Origin: Bradyrhizobium diazoefficiens
Lineage (GTDB): Bacteria; Pseudomonadota; Alphaproteobacteria; Rhizobiales; Xanthobacteraceae
Direction of reading: 5' to 3'
DNA length: 64,000 nt
Assembly (NCBI RefSeq): GCF_016599855.1
Contig: NZ_CP067041.1
Location: forward strand, 4,030,001 to 4,094,000
Below, one piece after another: positions 9,243-16,783 of the stretch. Numbering within the stretch: the stretch's first letter is position 1; the number at the start of each line of letters is the position of its first letter. A model generated the notes under the pieces. The model did no database searches and was not told the DNA's origin. It saw only the letters and a program-made list of their open reading frames with translations. Position numbers and translations under genes: made by a program.

Positions 9243-10938
9243 GCGCGCCGCCCGGATGGGTCACCGCCCCGCCGACTGCCGGTCCAACCTGCTGAGCATA
9301 TTTCCAGAGCGCGCCCGACGTGTGGTTAGTCGCGCGAGCGCTCCATTTGGTTTTGCGCTGAGCGAGCTCAGCGTCGCTCAATTTTACGTTAAGGGTACCT
9401 GCGTCCGCGTCGATCTCGATGATGTCGCCGTCCTCGAGCAGCCCGATCGGGCCGCCGACCGCCGCCTCCGGCCCGACATGGCCGATGCAGAAGCCGCGCG
9501 TGGCGCCGGAGAAGCGGCCATCGGTGATGAGCGCGATCTTGCCGCCCATGCCCTGCCCGGTCAGCGCGGCGGTGGTCTGGAGCATCTCCCGCATGCCGGG
9601 GCCGCCCTTGGGGCCCTCGTAGCGGATCACGATGACTTCGCCTTCGCGGTAGGTTCGGTTCTGGACGGCCTCGAAAGCATCCTCCTCACGGTCGAAGCAC
9701 CTGGCCGGACCGGTAAACTTGAGGTTGGACATTCCCGCGACTTTCACGATCGCACCTTCTGGCGCCAAATTGCCCTTCAGGCCGACCACACCGCCGGTGA
9801 CGGTGATGGGTTTGTCTGCCGGGTGCACCACGTCCTGGTGCGGATTCCACTTCACGCTCTTGAGGTTTTCGGCGATCGTTCGACCGGTGACGGTGAGGCA
9901 GTCACCGTGGAGAAATCCGTTGTCGAGCAACGTCTTCATCAGAAGCGGTATGCCGCCAACTTCAAACATGTCTTTGGCGACATAACGGCCACCCGGCTTC
10001 AAATCCGCGACATATGGTGTCTTTTTGAAGATTTCGGCAACGTCGAACAGGTCAAATTTTATCCCGACCTCATGCGCGATCGCCGGCAGGTGCAGCGCAG
10101 CATTGGTCGAGCCGCCGGAGGCGGCGACCACGGCGGCCGCATTCTCAAGCGCCTTGCGGGTGACGATGTCGCGCGGCCGGATATTGGTCGTGATCAGGTC
10201 CATCACCTTCTCGCCCGCAGTCATGCAGAAGGCGTCGCGGATCTCGTACGGTGCCGGGGCACCGGCCGAGTAAGGCAGCGCGAGGCCAATGGCTTCCGAG
10301 ACGGTTGCCATGGTGTTGGCGGTAAACTGCGCGCCGCACGCGCCCGCGGAGGGACACGCCACCCGCTCGATCTCGTCGAGGTCCTCGTCCGACATGGCAC
10401 CGACCGAGTGCTTGCCGACCGCCTCGAACATGTCCTGCACGGTGACCTGCTGCCCGCGGAAATTGCCGGGCAGGATCGAGCCGCCGTAAATGAAGATCGA
10501 GGGCACGTTGAGGCGGACCATCGCCATCATCATGCCCGGCAGCGACTTGTCGCAACCGGCAAGCCCGACAAGGGCGTCATAGGCGTGGCCTCGCACGGTC
10601 AACTCGACCGAGTCGGCGATGCACTCGCGTGACGGCAGCGAGGAGCGCATGCCGTCATGACCCATCGCGATGCCGTCGGTGACGGTGATGGTGCAGAATT
10701 CGCGCGGCGTGCCGCCGGCCGACGCCACGCCCTTCTTCACCGCCTGTGCCTGGCGCATCAAGGCGATGTTGCAGGGAGCGGCCTCGTTCCAGCACGAGGC
10801 GACGCCGACGAAGGGCTGGTGGATCTGGTCGGTGGTCAGACCCATGGCATAGAAGTAGGAGCGATGAGGCGCGCGCGCGGGACCTTCCGTCACATGGCGG
10901 CTCGGCAGCCTCTGCTTGATGTTGGTCTTGGCGTCCAT
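9214..10938 (-). CDS. ilvD: Dihydroxy-acid dehydratase
   Basis: 574 residues, the usual length. Cluster cysteines occur in [29 protein letters not shown] and [17 protein letters not shown], and the C-terminal [19 protein letters not shown] is the active-site segment of the IlvD/Edd family. The branched-chain type fits better than phosphogluconate dehydratase by length and motifs. It converts dihydroxyisovalerate and dihydroxymethylvalerate to the keto acids of valine and isoleucine synthesis. ATG 10938 is preceded by three tandem copies of a purine-rich element. The 3' end overlaps the exoR-like gene. Confidence 0.95.
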   Translation of the reverse strand: MDAKTNIKQRLPSRHVTEGPARAPHRSYFYAMGLTTDQIHQPFVGVASCWNEAAPCNIALMRQAQAVKKGVASAGGTPREFCTITVTDGIAMGHDGMRSSLPSRECIADSVELTVRGHAYDALVGLAGCDKSLPGMMMAMVRLNVPSIFIYGGSILPGNFRGQQVTVQDMFEAVGKHSVGAMSDEDLDEIERVACPSAGACGAQFTANTMATVSEAIGLALPYSAGAPAPYEIRDAFCMTAGEKVMDLITTNIRPRDIVTRKALENAAAVVAASGGSTNAALHLPAIAHEVGIKFDLFDVAEIFKKTPYVADLKPGGRYVAKDMFEVGGIPLLMKTLLDNGFLHGDCLTVTGRTIAENLKSVKWNPHQDVVHPADKPITVTGGVVGLKGNLAPEGAIVKVAGMSNLKFTGPARCFDREEDAFEAVQNRTYREGEVIVIRYEGPKGGPGMREMLQTTAALTGQGMGGKIALITDGRFSGATRGFCIGHVGPEAAVGGPIGLLEDGDIIEIDADAGTLNVKLSDAELAQRKTKWSARATNHTSGALWKYAQQVGPAVGGAVTHPGGAHEKQCYADI

Positions 10939-10945
10939 CGCGACC

Positions 10946-10987
10946 AGTTTCCTTGGTCTAGTTTCCTTGGCTTAGTTTCCTTGGCGA
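10946..10987 (-). repeat. Three tandem 14-bp repeats in the ilvD leader, each carrying a Shine-Dalgarno-like core
   Basis: On the plus strand AGTTTCCTTGG followed by three variable bases is repeated at 10946-10959, 10960-10973 and 10974-10987. In the ilvD sense each unit contains CCAAGGAAACT, so the copy nearest the ATG (about 8-15 bp away) can serve as the ribosome site and two more copies lie upstream in 14-bp steps. Confidence 0.85.
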
Positions 10988-11368
10988 ACCTTGTCAGACC
11001 CGGAACATCAAACCCAAGATTTGAATCGACCTTGGAATGTCCCACCGCCTGCCACGAGCCACCGCAGCTCCTAAAACATTAGAGCGATTTTATTCATGTT
11101 CGGGTGTGGCCAAAAAGCGGCGCCTCTGCGAACGGACTGCGATAACAGTTAAATCGCACGGGAATGTTGCCTGGAAAGCACGATCGTTACCGGGAAGACA
11201 CGAGTTGGATTACTGCGATACCTCGCAAACACGACGGTTCGCAATCTCTGATTTCATGACGCCAGAAGCGCGACCGGCTTCGGCGCGATGCCCGCGCACT
11301 CAGCCGAGTCGATGCTTGCGCGGAGGCGGATGTGCGAGCCGACGTCCAGCCTGCGCGCCTTGACCCTT
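10988..11368. other. Intergenic region of about 380 bp between ilvD and rcnR
   Basis: No gene is supported on either strand. It must hold the divergent promoters of ilvD and the rcnR operon, but I cannot assign clear -35/-10 boxes. I see no attenuator-like leader peptide rich in Leu/Ile/Val codons before ilvD. Confidence 0.45.
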
Positions 11369-11385
11369 ATAGGGTACCCCCCTAT
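11369..11385 (+). promoter_or_regulatory. Candidate RcnR/CsoR-type operator before rcnR-rcnA
   Basis: ATAGGGTACCCCCCTAT has ATAGGG and CCCTAT arms around a C-rich core and ends 10 bp before the rcnR start. RcnR and related DUF156 repressors bind G/C-tracts flanked by short A/T inverted repeats (TACT-G6-N-AGTA in E. coli). The position overlapping the expected promoter fits autorepression relieved by Ni or Co. This is inference from motif and location. Confidence 0.55.
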
Positions 11386-11395
11386 CTTACCAGCC

Positions 11396-11671
11396 ATGCA
11401 CACGATCAAACAGAAGTCGAAGCTCATCGGCCGCGTCCGGCGCATCAAAGGTCAGCTCGACGCCGTCGAGCGCGCGCTGGAGTCGGAGATCGGCTGCGCC
11501 GATGTCCTGATGCTGGTGGCTTCGGTGAAGGGCGCGATCAGCGGTCTCACCACCGAGCTGCTGGAGGACCACATCCGCCATCATGTCGTGGATCCCGCGC
11601 ACGAGAAGGATCCGGAGAAGGCCAAGGGCGCGGCCGACCTCATCGACGTCGTCCGAACCTATTTGAAGTGA
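11396..11671 (+). CDS. rcnR: Metal-sensing repressor of the CsoR/RcnR (DUF156) family, RcnR-like
   Basis: 91 residues, all-helical family. It begins MHTIKQKSKLIGRVRRIKGQ, with His at position 2, then Cys in EIGCADVLMLV (about residue 34) and His residues in LEDHIRHHVV. This H-C-H-H arrangement is that of RcnR for nickel/cobalt; copper CsoR has C-H-C instead. The start ATG 11396 is fixed by the conserved N-terminal His; open sequence upstream to 11288 lacks family similarity. It lies 5 bp before rcnA and behind a G/C-tract inverted repeat, so it is probably the Ni/Co-responsive repressor of its own operon. Confidence 0.82.
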   Translation: MHTIKQKSKLIGRVRRIKGQLDAVERALESEIGCADVLMLVASVKGAISGLTTELLEDHIRHHVVDPAHEKDPEKAKGAADLIDVVRTYLK

Positions 11672-11676
11672 ACGCG

Positions 11677-12738
11677 ATGACCGACTTGTCCCATCTGCTC
11701 CAACAGAGCAGCGCCCACGCATGGCTGTTCGTGCCGAGCGCCATCCTGCTCGGCGCGCTGCATGGTCTCGAGCCCGGGCATTCCAAGACCATGATGGCGG
11801 CGTTCATCATCGCTATCAGGGGCACCGTGCTTCAGGCCGCGCTCCTCGGCCTGTCGGCGACAATCTCTCATACCGCGATCGTCTGGGCGGTCGCGCTCGC
11901 GGGGCTGTATTTCGGCCAGGAACTGTCCGGCGAACGCAGCGAAGCCTATCTGCAAATGGCGTCCGCAATCATCATCATCGGCATCGCCGGCTGGATGGTC
12001 TGGCGCACCTGGCGGGAGCAGAGCCACGCGCACGACCGTCATCACCACAACGAACCGCGATCGATCTCGCTGGCCGGGGCATCACTATTGCTGGAGGTGT
12101 TCGAAGACGGCGTGCCCCCTCGCTGGCGGATCCGCAGCCAGACCGGCGCGCTTCCCGCGCCCGGCGACATCAAAGTGACCACGATCCGCGAGGACGGGTC
12201 GGAACAGACCTTCGCGTTCGCGGCCCGCGACGGATATCTTGAAAGCGTCGAGGAGATTCCCGAACCGCATGCGTTCAAGGCACGCATCGCCCTTGCCGGC
12301 GACTCCATCGAGATTCTTTTCGACGAGCACGATCGCGAGCACATGGATCTCGGCGTCGAGGACGACGCTCACGCCCGCGCCCACGCCGCGGACATCCGCA
12401 AGCGCTTTGGAGGGCGCAGCGTGACCACGGCGCAGATCATCCTGTTCGGCCTCACCGGAGGATTGATCCCCTGCCCCGCCGCGATCACCGTGCTGCTGCT
12501 GTGCATTCAGCTCAAGCAGTTGAGCCTTGGCTTTGTCCTGGTGCTGTCCTTCGGCATCGGCCTCGCGATCACGATGGTGTCGGCAGGCGTTCTGGCGGCG
12601 CTCAGCCTGCGGCACGTCGAACGGCACTGGGGCGGCTTCAGCCGTTACGCCCACCGCGCGCCCTACCTATCGGCCGCCTTGATCGTCTTCGTCGGCCTCT
12701 ACACCGGCTGGACCGGACTGCACGAGCTGATGTTGTAA
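11677..12738 (+). CDS. rcnA: Nickel/cobalt efflux permease, RcnA type with a large loop domain
   Basis: 353 residues. The first membrane part contains GALHGLEPGHSKTMMAAFII and the next SATISHTAIVWAVALAG, both hallmarks of RcnA. The second membrane part (about 250-353) has FGLTGGLIPCPAAITVLLLC. Between them, after a His-rich start (SHAHDRHHHNE), is a soluble segment of about 110 residues (roughly 128-235) that looks beta-rich, ending in an acidic/His stretch. E. coli RcnA has only a short His loop there. The protein should export Ni2+ and Co2+ across the inner membrane. It sits 5 bp after rcnR in an evident operon. Confidence 0.85.
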   Translation: MTDLSHLLQQSSAHAWLFVPSAILLGALHGLEPGHSKTMMAAFIIAIRGTVLQAALLGLSATISHTAIVWAVALAGLYFGQELSGERSEAYLQMASAIIIIGIAGWMVWRTWREQSHAHDRHHHNEPRSISLAGASLLLEVFEDGVPPRWRIRSQTGALPAPGDIKVTTIREDGSEQTFAFAARDGYLESVEEIPEPHAFKARIALAGDSIEILFDEHDREHMDLGVEDDAHARAHAADIRKRFGGRSVTTAQIILFGLTGGLIPCPAAITVLLLCIQLKQLSLGFVLVLSFGIGLAITMVSAGVLAALSLRHVERHWGGFSRYAHRAPYLSAALIVFVGLYTGWTGLHELML

Positions 12739-12812
12739 GCCCGGCACGTCTTGCGGTTTCCGCACGATCTCGCATAGAATGCCGCAGTGGGGACGAGGCA
12801 GACTCCCCGTGA

Positions 12813-12842
12813 GACTTCGGTCCAAGTGACTTCGGTCCAAGT
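12813..12842. repeat. Tandem 15-bp repeat, two perfect copies
   Basis: GACTTCGGTCCAAGT is present at 12813-12827 and 12828-12842, 31 bp upstream of the Cj0069-like start, in the region expected to hold its promoter or leader. Confidence 0.85.
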
Positions 12843-12873
12843 CTGCGCAGCACGCAATTCGTGGAGCTTGCGC

Positions 12874-13932
12874 ATGGACACCCACTTCCCTCACCGATAT
12901 TCCGTAGCCATAGTTTCGCGGGGCGACGCAGGCATGCGCCGCGACGCCACCCCACAGAACAGCCGATTCGTGCGCGTCTTCGAAGCCCTCGCCGCTGTCG
13001 GTATCGAGGCGCGACCGGCAATCTACGACGAAGGCTTCACCGACGCGGTCCGCGACCAACTGCTTGCGGTGGACGGCGTGCTGGTGTGGGTCGATCCGAT
13101 CCATCAAGGCAAGACACGCGCGGAGCTGGATGCCCTGCTGCGCGACGTCGCGGCGCGCGGCCCGTGGGTGAGCGCGCATCCCGACATCATCCTGAAGATG
13201 GGCGTCAAGGAGGTGCTCTACCGCACGCGCCATCTCGGTTGGGGCACCGATACCCATCGCTACGACAGCGCTGCCGCCTTCGCGGCGGAGTTTCCACGGC
13301 GCCTGCGAGTGGGCGGCCCGCGCGTGCTCAAACAGAATCGCGGCAATGGCGGCCAGGGAGTCTGGAAGGTGGAAGCGCTGCCGAACGCGATCCCCACGGT
13401 CCGCGTACTCCATGCGCAGCGTGGCAGCCTTCCGGAGGACCTGCCTCTCGACGCCTTCATCGCGCGATGCGAGCCCTATTTCGACTGGGGCGGCTGCATC
13501 ATCGATCAGCCGTTTCAACCTCGCCTGTCGGACGGCATGATCCGCTGCTACATGAGCGGCGCCAGGGTCGCGGGCTTTGGGCATCAATTGATCAAGGCCT
13601 TGATCCCGCCGCCACCGGAAGGGCCGGACTCGCCCGAGGCGCAACCGGGCCCGCGGATCATGCACGGCCCGGATGCATCGCCATTCCAGGCGCTGCGACG
13701 ACGGATGGAGGACGAATGGGCGCCGCAGATGATGGAGCTGCTGGCCATCGATGAGGCATCGCTGCCGGTGATCTGGGATGCGGACTTCCTGTACGGGCCA
13801 CGCGATGCGGACAGCGCGGATACCTACGTTCTCTGCGAGATCAACGCGAGCTCGTGCTTCGCGATCCCCGATGAAGCACCGGCGGCGATCGCTCGAACGG
13901 TTCGCGAGCGACTGGCGGGGGCGAGCCGCTAG
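12874..13932 (+). CDS. Cj0069-family protein (ATP-grasp-like, function unknown)
   Basis: 352 residues. It contains FKQ-like strands typical of ATP-grasp folds: GPRVLKQNRGNGGQGVWKVE (about 147-166, resembling a nucleotide-binding lysine and glycine loop), GGCIIDQPFQPRLSDGMIRC, and a late EINASSCFAIPDEAP resembling the metal-binding E-x-N of ATP-grasp ligases. From memory this matches the Cj0069 family, which has no established reaction. ATG 12874 has GGAG upstream; open sequence to 12787 includes the tandem repeat and is less likely coding. Its stop TAG overlaps the stop of convergent cbtA (shared CTAG at 13929-13932). Sitting between two Ni/Co gene sets may be chance. Confidence 0.65.
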   Translation: MDTHFPHRYSVAIVSRGDAGMRRDATPQNSRFVRVFEALAAVGIEARPAIYDEGFTDAVRDQLLAVDGVLVWVDPIHQGKTRAELDALLRDVAARGPWVSAHPDIILKMGVKEVLYRTRHLGWGTDTHRYDSAAAFAAEFPRRLRVGGPRVLKQNRGNGGQGVWKVEALPNAIPTVRVLHAQRGSLPEDLPLDAFIARCEPYFDWGGCIIDQPFQPRLSDGMIRCYMSGARVAGFGHQLIKALIPPPPEGPDSPEAQPGPRIMHGPDASPFQALRRRMEDEWAPQMMELLAIDEASLPVIWDADFLYGPRDADSADTYVLCEINASSCFAIPDEAPAAIARTVRERLAGASR

Positions 13933-14702
13933 ACGGTCGCGCCATGGTCAAAACGCGCGAACACCGCACTCGTCAGACCGCCGAGCAGGGTCCAGAACAC
14001 CAGGCTCGTGACGGTCACCGCGGTGACGAACTGATGCGACAGCGATGACGGCACGTTGGTCTCGATGTTGGCGAGCTCTGGCGCGCCGATCAGATGCGGC
14101 AGGGTCAGCAGGATCACGCCCGCGATCGCCGCCGGCACCGAGCGCCGGAATGCGATCAAGGCGAGCCCTCCGGCCGTCGCCAGCACGGCGGCCAGCCACC
14201 AGATCTGCCGGGACAAAAGCGGCGCGGCAGGCACGCCGGGCAACTCTGGCGGCAGGCCGAGGCCAGGGGCCAGGGTGAAGACGGCGAAGCCCGCCAGGCC
14301 CCACAGAAGGCCTTCGTGCCAGGAGACGCTCATGCCAGTGGCGCCGCTGCGCACGGCGAAGAGGCCGGCAAGGAGAAGTGCAAAGCCGATCGCTGTCAGG
14401 ACGTTTGCGGCGGCCGTATAGGTGTTGCGCTCGAAGCCGTCGCGTGGCTCCCAGGCGCCGGCGCCATGATCATGGTCGCCGTGGTCATGGGCTGCATGGT
14501 CATGATCGGCGTGGTCATGACCGGTCGCGGCCGGTTGCGGCGCGGCCGGCGCCTCATGCGGGTGCATCTCTACCGCCTTCTCGAAGACTTCCGCCTTCAG
14601 GATCAGGGGGACGGTGCCGAACTGCTGGACGACGGTGACGATCAGACCGACGATGAAACCTGATATGACCGAGGCGAAGACGATCGAGCGGAATGTGCTC
14701 AT
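13929..14702 (-). CDS. cbtA: CbtA, predicted cobalt transporter large subunit
   Basis: 257 residues with about five membrane helices (IVFASVISGFIVGLIVTVVQ, ANVLTAIGFALLLAGLFAV, GLLWGLAGFAVFTLAPGLG, IWWLAAVLATAGGLALIAF, FVTAVTVTSLVFWTLLGGL). After the first helix comes a His/Asp-rich stretch (HDHADHDHAAHDHGDHDHG, about residues 62-80) likely to bind metal. LAPGLGLPPELPG is the CbtA signature. The family was proposed as a cobalt importer from its link with B12 genes and riboswitches. ATG 14702 follows GAGGTGGC, 10 bp after cbtB. Transport direction has not been shown for this type. Confidence 0.85.
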   Translation of the reverse strand: MSTFRSIVFASVISGFIVGLIVTVVQQFGTVPLILKAEVFEKAVEMHPHEAPAAPQPAATGHDHADHDHAAHDHGDHDHGAGAWEPRDGFERNTYTAAANVLTAIGFALLLAGLFAVRSGATGMSVSWHEGLLWGLAGFAVFTLAPGLGLPPELPGVPAAPLLSRQIWWLAAVLATAGGLALIAFRRSVPAAIAGVILLTLPHLIGAPELANIETNVPSSLSHQFVTAVTVTSLVFWTLLGGLTSAVFARFDHGATV

Positions 14703-14712
14703 GCCACCTCGG

Positions 14713-14907
14713 CTAGTGGCAGGGGAAGGCGTTCGAGTGGCGGACGTCGTGGGCCGCGTTGTGGACGACGTCGATGTGCGAGAACCCGACCATGCCGACG
14801 ACGAACAGGCCGAGCACCATGGCCATCAGAGCCTGCGACAGCCGTCCCACCTGCCCGGCGGCGACCGGAAGCGTGACTTGGGCGTTTGCGAGCTGGGACT
14901 GGCTCAT
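14713..14907 (-). CDS. cbtB: CbtB, predicted cobalt transporter small subunit
   Basis: 64 residues with one membrane helix (ALMAMVLGLFVVGMVGFSHI) and a C-terminal His motif (HIDVVHNAAHDVRHSNAFPCH), the hallmark of CbtB; the H-x5-H-x3-H spacing is expected to bind cobalt. It is preceded by GGAGAA and lies 10 bp before cbtA and 2 bp after a small gene, so all three are probably one transcript. I see no cobalamin riboswitch (no B12-box-like element) in the 400 bp upstream, which is unusual for cbtBA. Confidence 0.88.
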   Translation of the reverse strand: MSQSQLANAQVTLPVAAGQVGRLSQALMAMVLGLFVVGMVGFSHIDVVHNAAHDVRHSNAFPCH

Positions 14908-14909
14908 GG

Positions 14910-15200
14910 CTATTCTCCGTTGGCGATTTGCGCGTCTTCTAGCAGCTTCCGGCCGATGTCGCGACTGGTAAGATGCAGGCTTGTCCCGGGCAAAATGCCC
15001 CTGCAGGCGATCTTGGCGCCGGCGGCGGCCCGAAAAACGGCCTCAAACCGCCGGAAATAATCAAGGCAGGCTTCGGGCGTGGGCTCAGTACCGAGCAAGG
15101 TCCGGAAAGCGCCCCGGTGCACTGCGCAGATCGCGCCGTGCCCGGTGACGGCAAACGCCAGCGCCGCAACGTCGTCGCGCCAATGGGCTTCGCTGCTCAA
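14910..15200 (-). CDS. Small conserved-looking protein upstream of cbtB, function unknown
   Basis: 96 residues (WRDDVAALAFAVTGHGAICA, HRGAFRTLLGTEPTPEACLD, GTSLHLTSRDIGRKL). The spacing resembles DUF1488-like small proteins, but I cannot confirm membership. The only plausible start is TTG 15200; an in-frame TAA lies just upstream. That TTG overlaps the TGA of a 23-codon ORF with a strong ribosome site, suggesting translational coupling. It ends 2 bp before cbtB, so a role in the cbt unit, or in its regulation, is possible. Confidence 0.6.
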   Translation of the reverse strand: MSSEAHWRDDVAALAFAVTGHGAICAVHRGAFRTLLGTEPTPEACLDYFRRFEAVFRAAAGAKIACRGILPGTSLHLTSRDIGRKLLEDAQIANGE

Positions 15201-15268
15201 GCGACCGCGTGTCCCGCATTACTTGCGATCGCGCGTGACACTGGTCGCGATGAGATCGTGAGGGCCAT
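15197..15268 (-). CDS. Possible 23-codon leader ORF at the head of the cbt unit
   Basis: The minus strand has CAGGAG, a 7-bp spacer, and then ATG at 15268 opening MALTISSRPVSRAIASNAGHAVA, which stops at TGA 15197-15199. The TGA overlaps the TTG start of the next gene (TTGA). The ribosome site is better than that of the following gene. It may be a leader peptide or coupling ORF; alternatively it is the true N-terminus of the next gene broken by a one-base change. Confidence 0.4.
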   Translation of the reverse strand: MALTISSRPVSRAIASNAGHAVA

Positions 15269-15326
15269 AGGTGAACTCCTGACAGCGACCTTACCACAGC
15301 TATCGATGAATTCTGCCAGCTCGCAA

Positions 15327-15548
15327 TCAGACCGGATCCCGCTCCGCGTCCGTCCTTATCCTTGCCCGTTCGCCAGCATCGACGAGCTGGCCGATGCCGG
15401 TCCTGCCTGCGAGTGCGCAGCGGATGATGTTTTCCGCAACCGACCTGCGGAAGCCATGGTCCTCGCCGTCGGGGCGATTGCGGCAAACCCGGTCCAGCGC
15501 CAGCTTCATGTAGATCCGTGTGCGGGTGTCGAAATGCTCACTGATCAT
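15327..15548 (-). CDS. Small conserved-type protein of unknown function
   Basis: 73 residues from ATG 15548 (GAGACCGGACGC upstream). The sequence YMKLALDRVCRNRPDGEDHG and RRSVAENIIRCALAGRTGIG has the layout of a family of short helical proteins common in Bradyrhizobium (…LERVCR..P.G..H..R..VA..I…A..G.T). No function is known to me. An open frame extends to 15608 but without conserved features. It is about 60 bp upstream of the 23-codon ORF and could be in the same transcript. Confidence 0.5.
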   Translation of the reverse strand: MISEHFDTRTRIYMKLALDRVCRNRPDGEDHGFRRSVAENIIRCALAGRTGIGQLVDAGERARIRTDAERDPV

Positions 15549-15641
15549 GCGTCCGGTCTCGATGCGTGGTGTCGAGGCGAAAACGTCAGACGCGCGGCCG
15601 GGTTCCAAAACGCGATCGGCCTTCGCCCGCCCTCTTGACCC

Positions 15642-15666
15642 TAAAACGGGCGGGCTATGCCCGCCC
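15642..15666 (-). terminator. Intrinsic terminator of the small zinc-ribbon-like gene
   Basis: On the minus strand GGGCGGGC, loop ATA, GCCCGCCC is followed by GTTTTAG. The stop codon of the gene at 15655-15915 lies inside the hairpin. Confidence 0.75.
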
Positions 15667-15915
15667 TCTTGGCCGCTGCTGGGCCTGCGCCCAGGCCGCT
15701 TTGACGTCGCGCGGGGGAACGTCGATACGCTTGATCGGCGTCAGCTCACCGGAGGCGGAGATGATGGCGGTCTCTTCGCGACGGCAGCGCGGGCACACGA
15801 AACGGACTTCGTGCGGCGATGCCGACCAGTTCGAGCGCTTCACATTGGCGGCCATCGGCCACGCCTGGCAATGCGAGCACGACACCAGAAACCGACCGGG
15901 ATCGAGCATACCCAT
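15655..15915 (-). CDS. Small protein with two CxxC pairs (zinc-ribbon-like)
   Basis: 86 residues. Two Cys pairs, CSHC (about 13-16) and CPRC (about 41-44), 25 residues apart, suggest a zinc ribbon; a basic, Gln-rich tail follows (AAWAQAQQRPRGRA). Start ATG 15915 or the internal ATG 15909. I do not recognise a named family. It is monocistronic by its own terminator overlapping the stop codon. Confidence 0.62.
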   Translation of the reverse strand: MGMLDPGRFLVSCSHCQAWPMAANVKRSNWSASPHEVRFVCPRCRREETAIISASGELTPIKRIDVPPRDVKAAWAQAQQRPRGRA

Positions 15916-16075
15916 CCATTCGACTCCGCGTCCTGCCGCCCTCCTCTAATGATCAACCCGTGCCAATCGTTCCGGTGCCAACACACCGTCAAGGCGATGC
16001 CGGCCTCGACCCAATATCCGCTGTTCCCTGATCGCGGCCACATCCGGGCCAGTGCGGGGCCACGACATTAGATCC

Positions 16076-16288
16076 TCAGTGCGCGCCCTTGAGCGTGCAG
16101 GAGGTGGTGCAGGTGACCGTCGTGCCGCGGTCGCATGCCTTGCAAGCGGCAACGCACTGGCTCATCTCGTGGGGATTATAGGAGCTGTAGCTGCGCATTG
16201 GGCAGAGCGGGGTCGAGCCGGTGACGTCCTGCTCCTGATTGCAGGCTGCTGTTACGAGCGCAAAGAAGATCACCGCCAAGAGTCGCAT
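16076..16288 (-). CDS. Small Cys-rich lipoprotein
   Basis: 70 residues. MRLLAVIFFALVTAACNQEQ is a lipoprotein signal peptide with lipobox VTAAC, so Cys16 should be lipidated. The mature part has seven further cysteines (CP, CVAACKAC, CTTSC), suggesting disulfides in the periplasm. The start is set by the signal peptide. Function unknown; no homolog recognised. Confidence 0.7.
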   Translation of the reverse strand: MRLLAVIFFALVTAACNQEQDVTGSTPLCPMRSYSSYNPHEMSQCVAACKACDRGTTVTCTTSCTLKGAH

Positions 16289-16501
16289 GGGATATCAACC
16301 ATCGGACGAGCAACGTTCGCGGGCAACATTGCATCGCAACTTGCCCCAGGCATTCCCATCGCAGGGAATCGCAGCGCGCGACTCCCCACTTCCCTTGAAG
16401 CATGCGGCTCAATTGTTAAAAACGGATTGCGACCGGGCGACGCCGCGTCATCAGACGGATGCCCGGCATCGTGCCGCTTCAACCGGAACCATTAGACCGC
16501 G

Positions 16502-16678
16502 TCAGGCGGCAGCCTTGGTCGCGATCACCTGGCGCATATCCACCGCGAGCTGGCGATATTGCTCGCCGAGTTTCAGGTAGAATTCGCGCTTTTTGCTGTC
16601 GGTGGCGAGCTTGGCAATCAACTCGCATTCGGCGGTGAGCGTCTCGAACCGCTCCAGCCTGTCCTCAAGTTCTGTCAT
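16502..16678 (-). CDS. 58-residue helical protein of unknown function
   Basis: The minus strand encodes MTELEDRLERFETLTAECEL, then IAKLATDSKKREFYLKLGEQ, then YRQLAVDMRQVIATKAAA, with clean codon use and a stop at 16502-16504. The heptad-like pattern suggests one or two amphipathic helices or a short coiled coil. It resembles short proteins common in Bradyrhizobium that mention no domain. It lies upstream of, but convergent with nothing; the cyclase gene starts well to the right on the same strand. Confidence 0.6.
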   Translation of the reverse strand: MTELEDRLERFETLTAECELIAKLATDSKKREFYLKLGEQYRQLAVDMRQVIATKAAA

Positions 16679-16783
16679 CGGCGTATCCCCATCAAACGCC
16701 TCAGGGACAGCAAACCTAAGCCCGGAAATTAGGTCACTGCGAACATCGTTATGGAGTAGAATAAATTATTGATCGATGGACGG

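Noticed and set aside
9031..10632. Long plus-strand frame (533 codons) opposite ilvD
   Set aside because: Antisense shadow of ilvD; Arg/His/Asp-biased composition with no domain, while the minus strand gives a perfect dihydroxy-acid dehydratase.
14700..15330. Cobalamin riboswitch expected before cbtBA
   Set aside because: No B12-box-like conserved core or matching stems could be found by eye on the minus strand upstream of cbtB or of the small genes before it.
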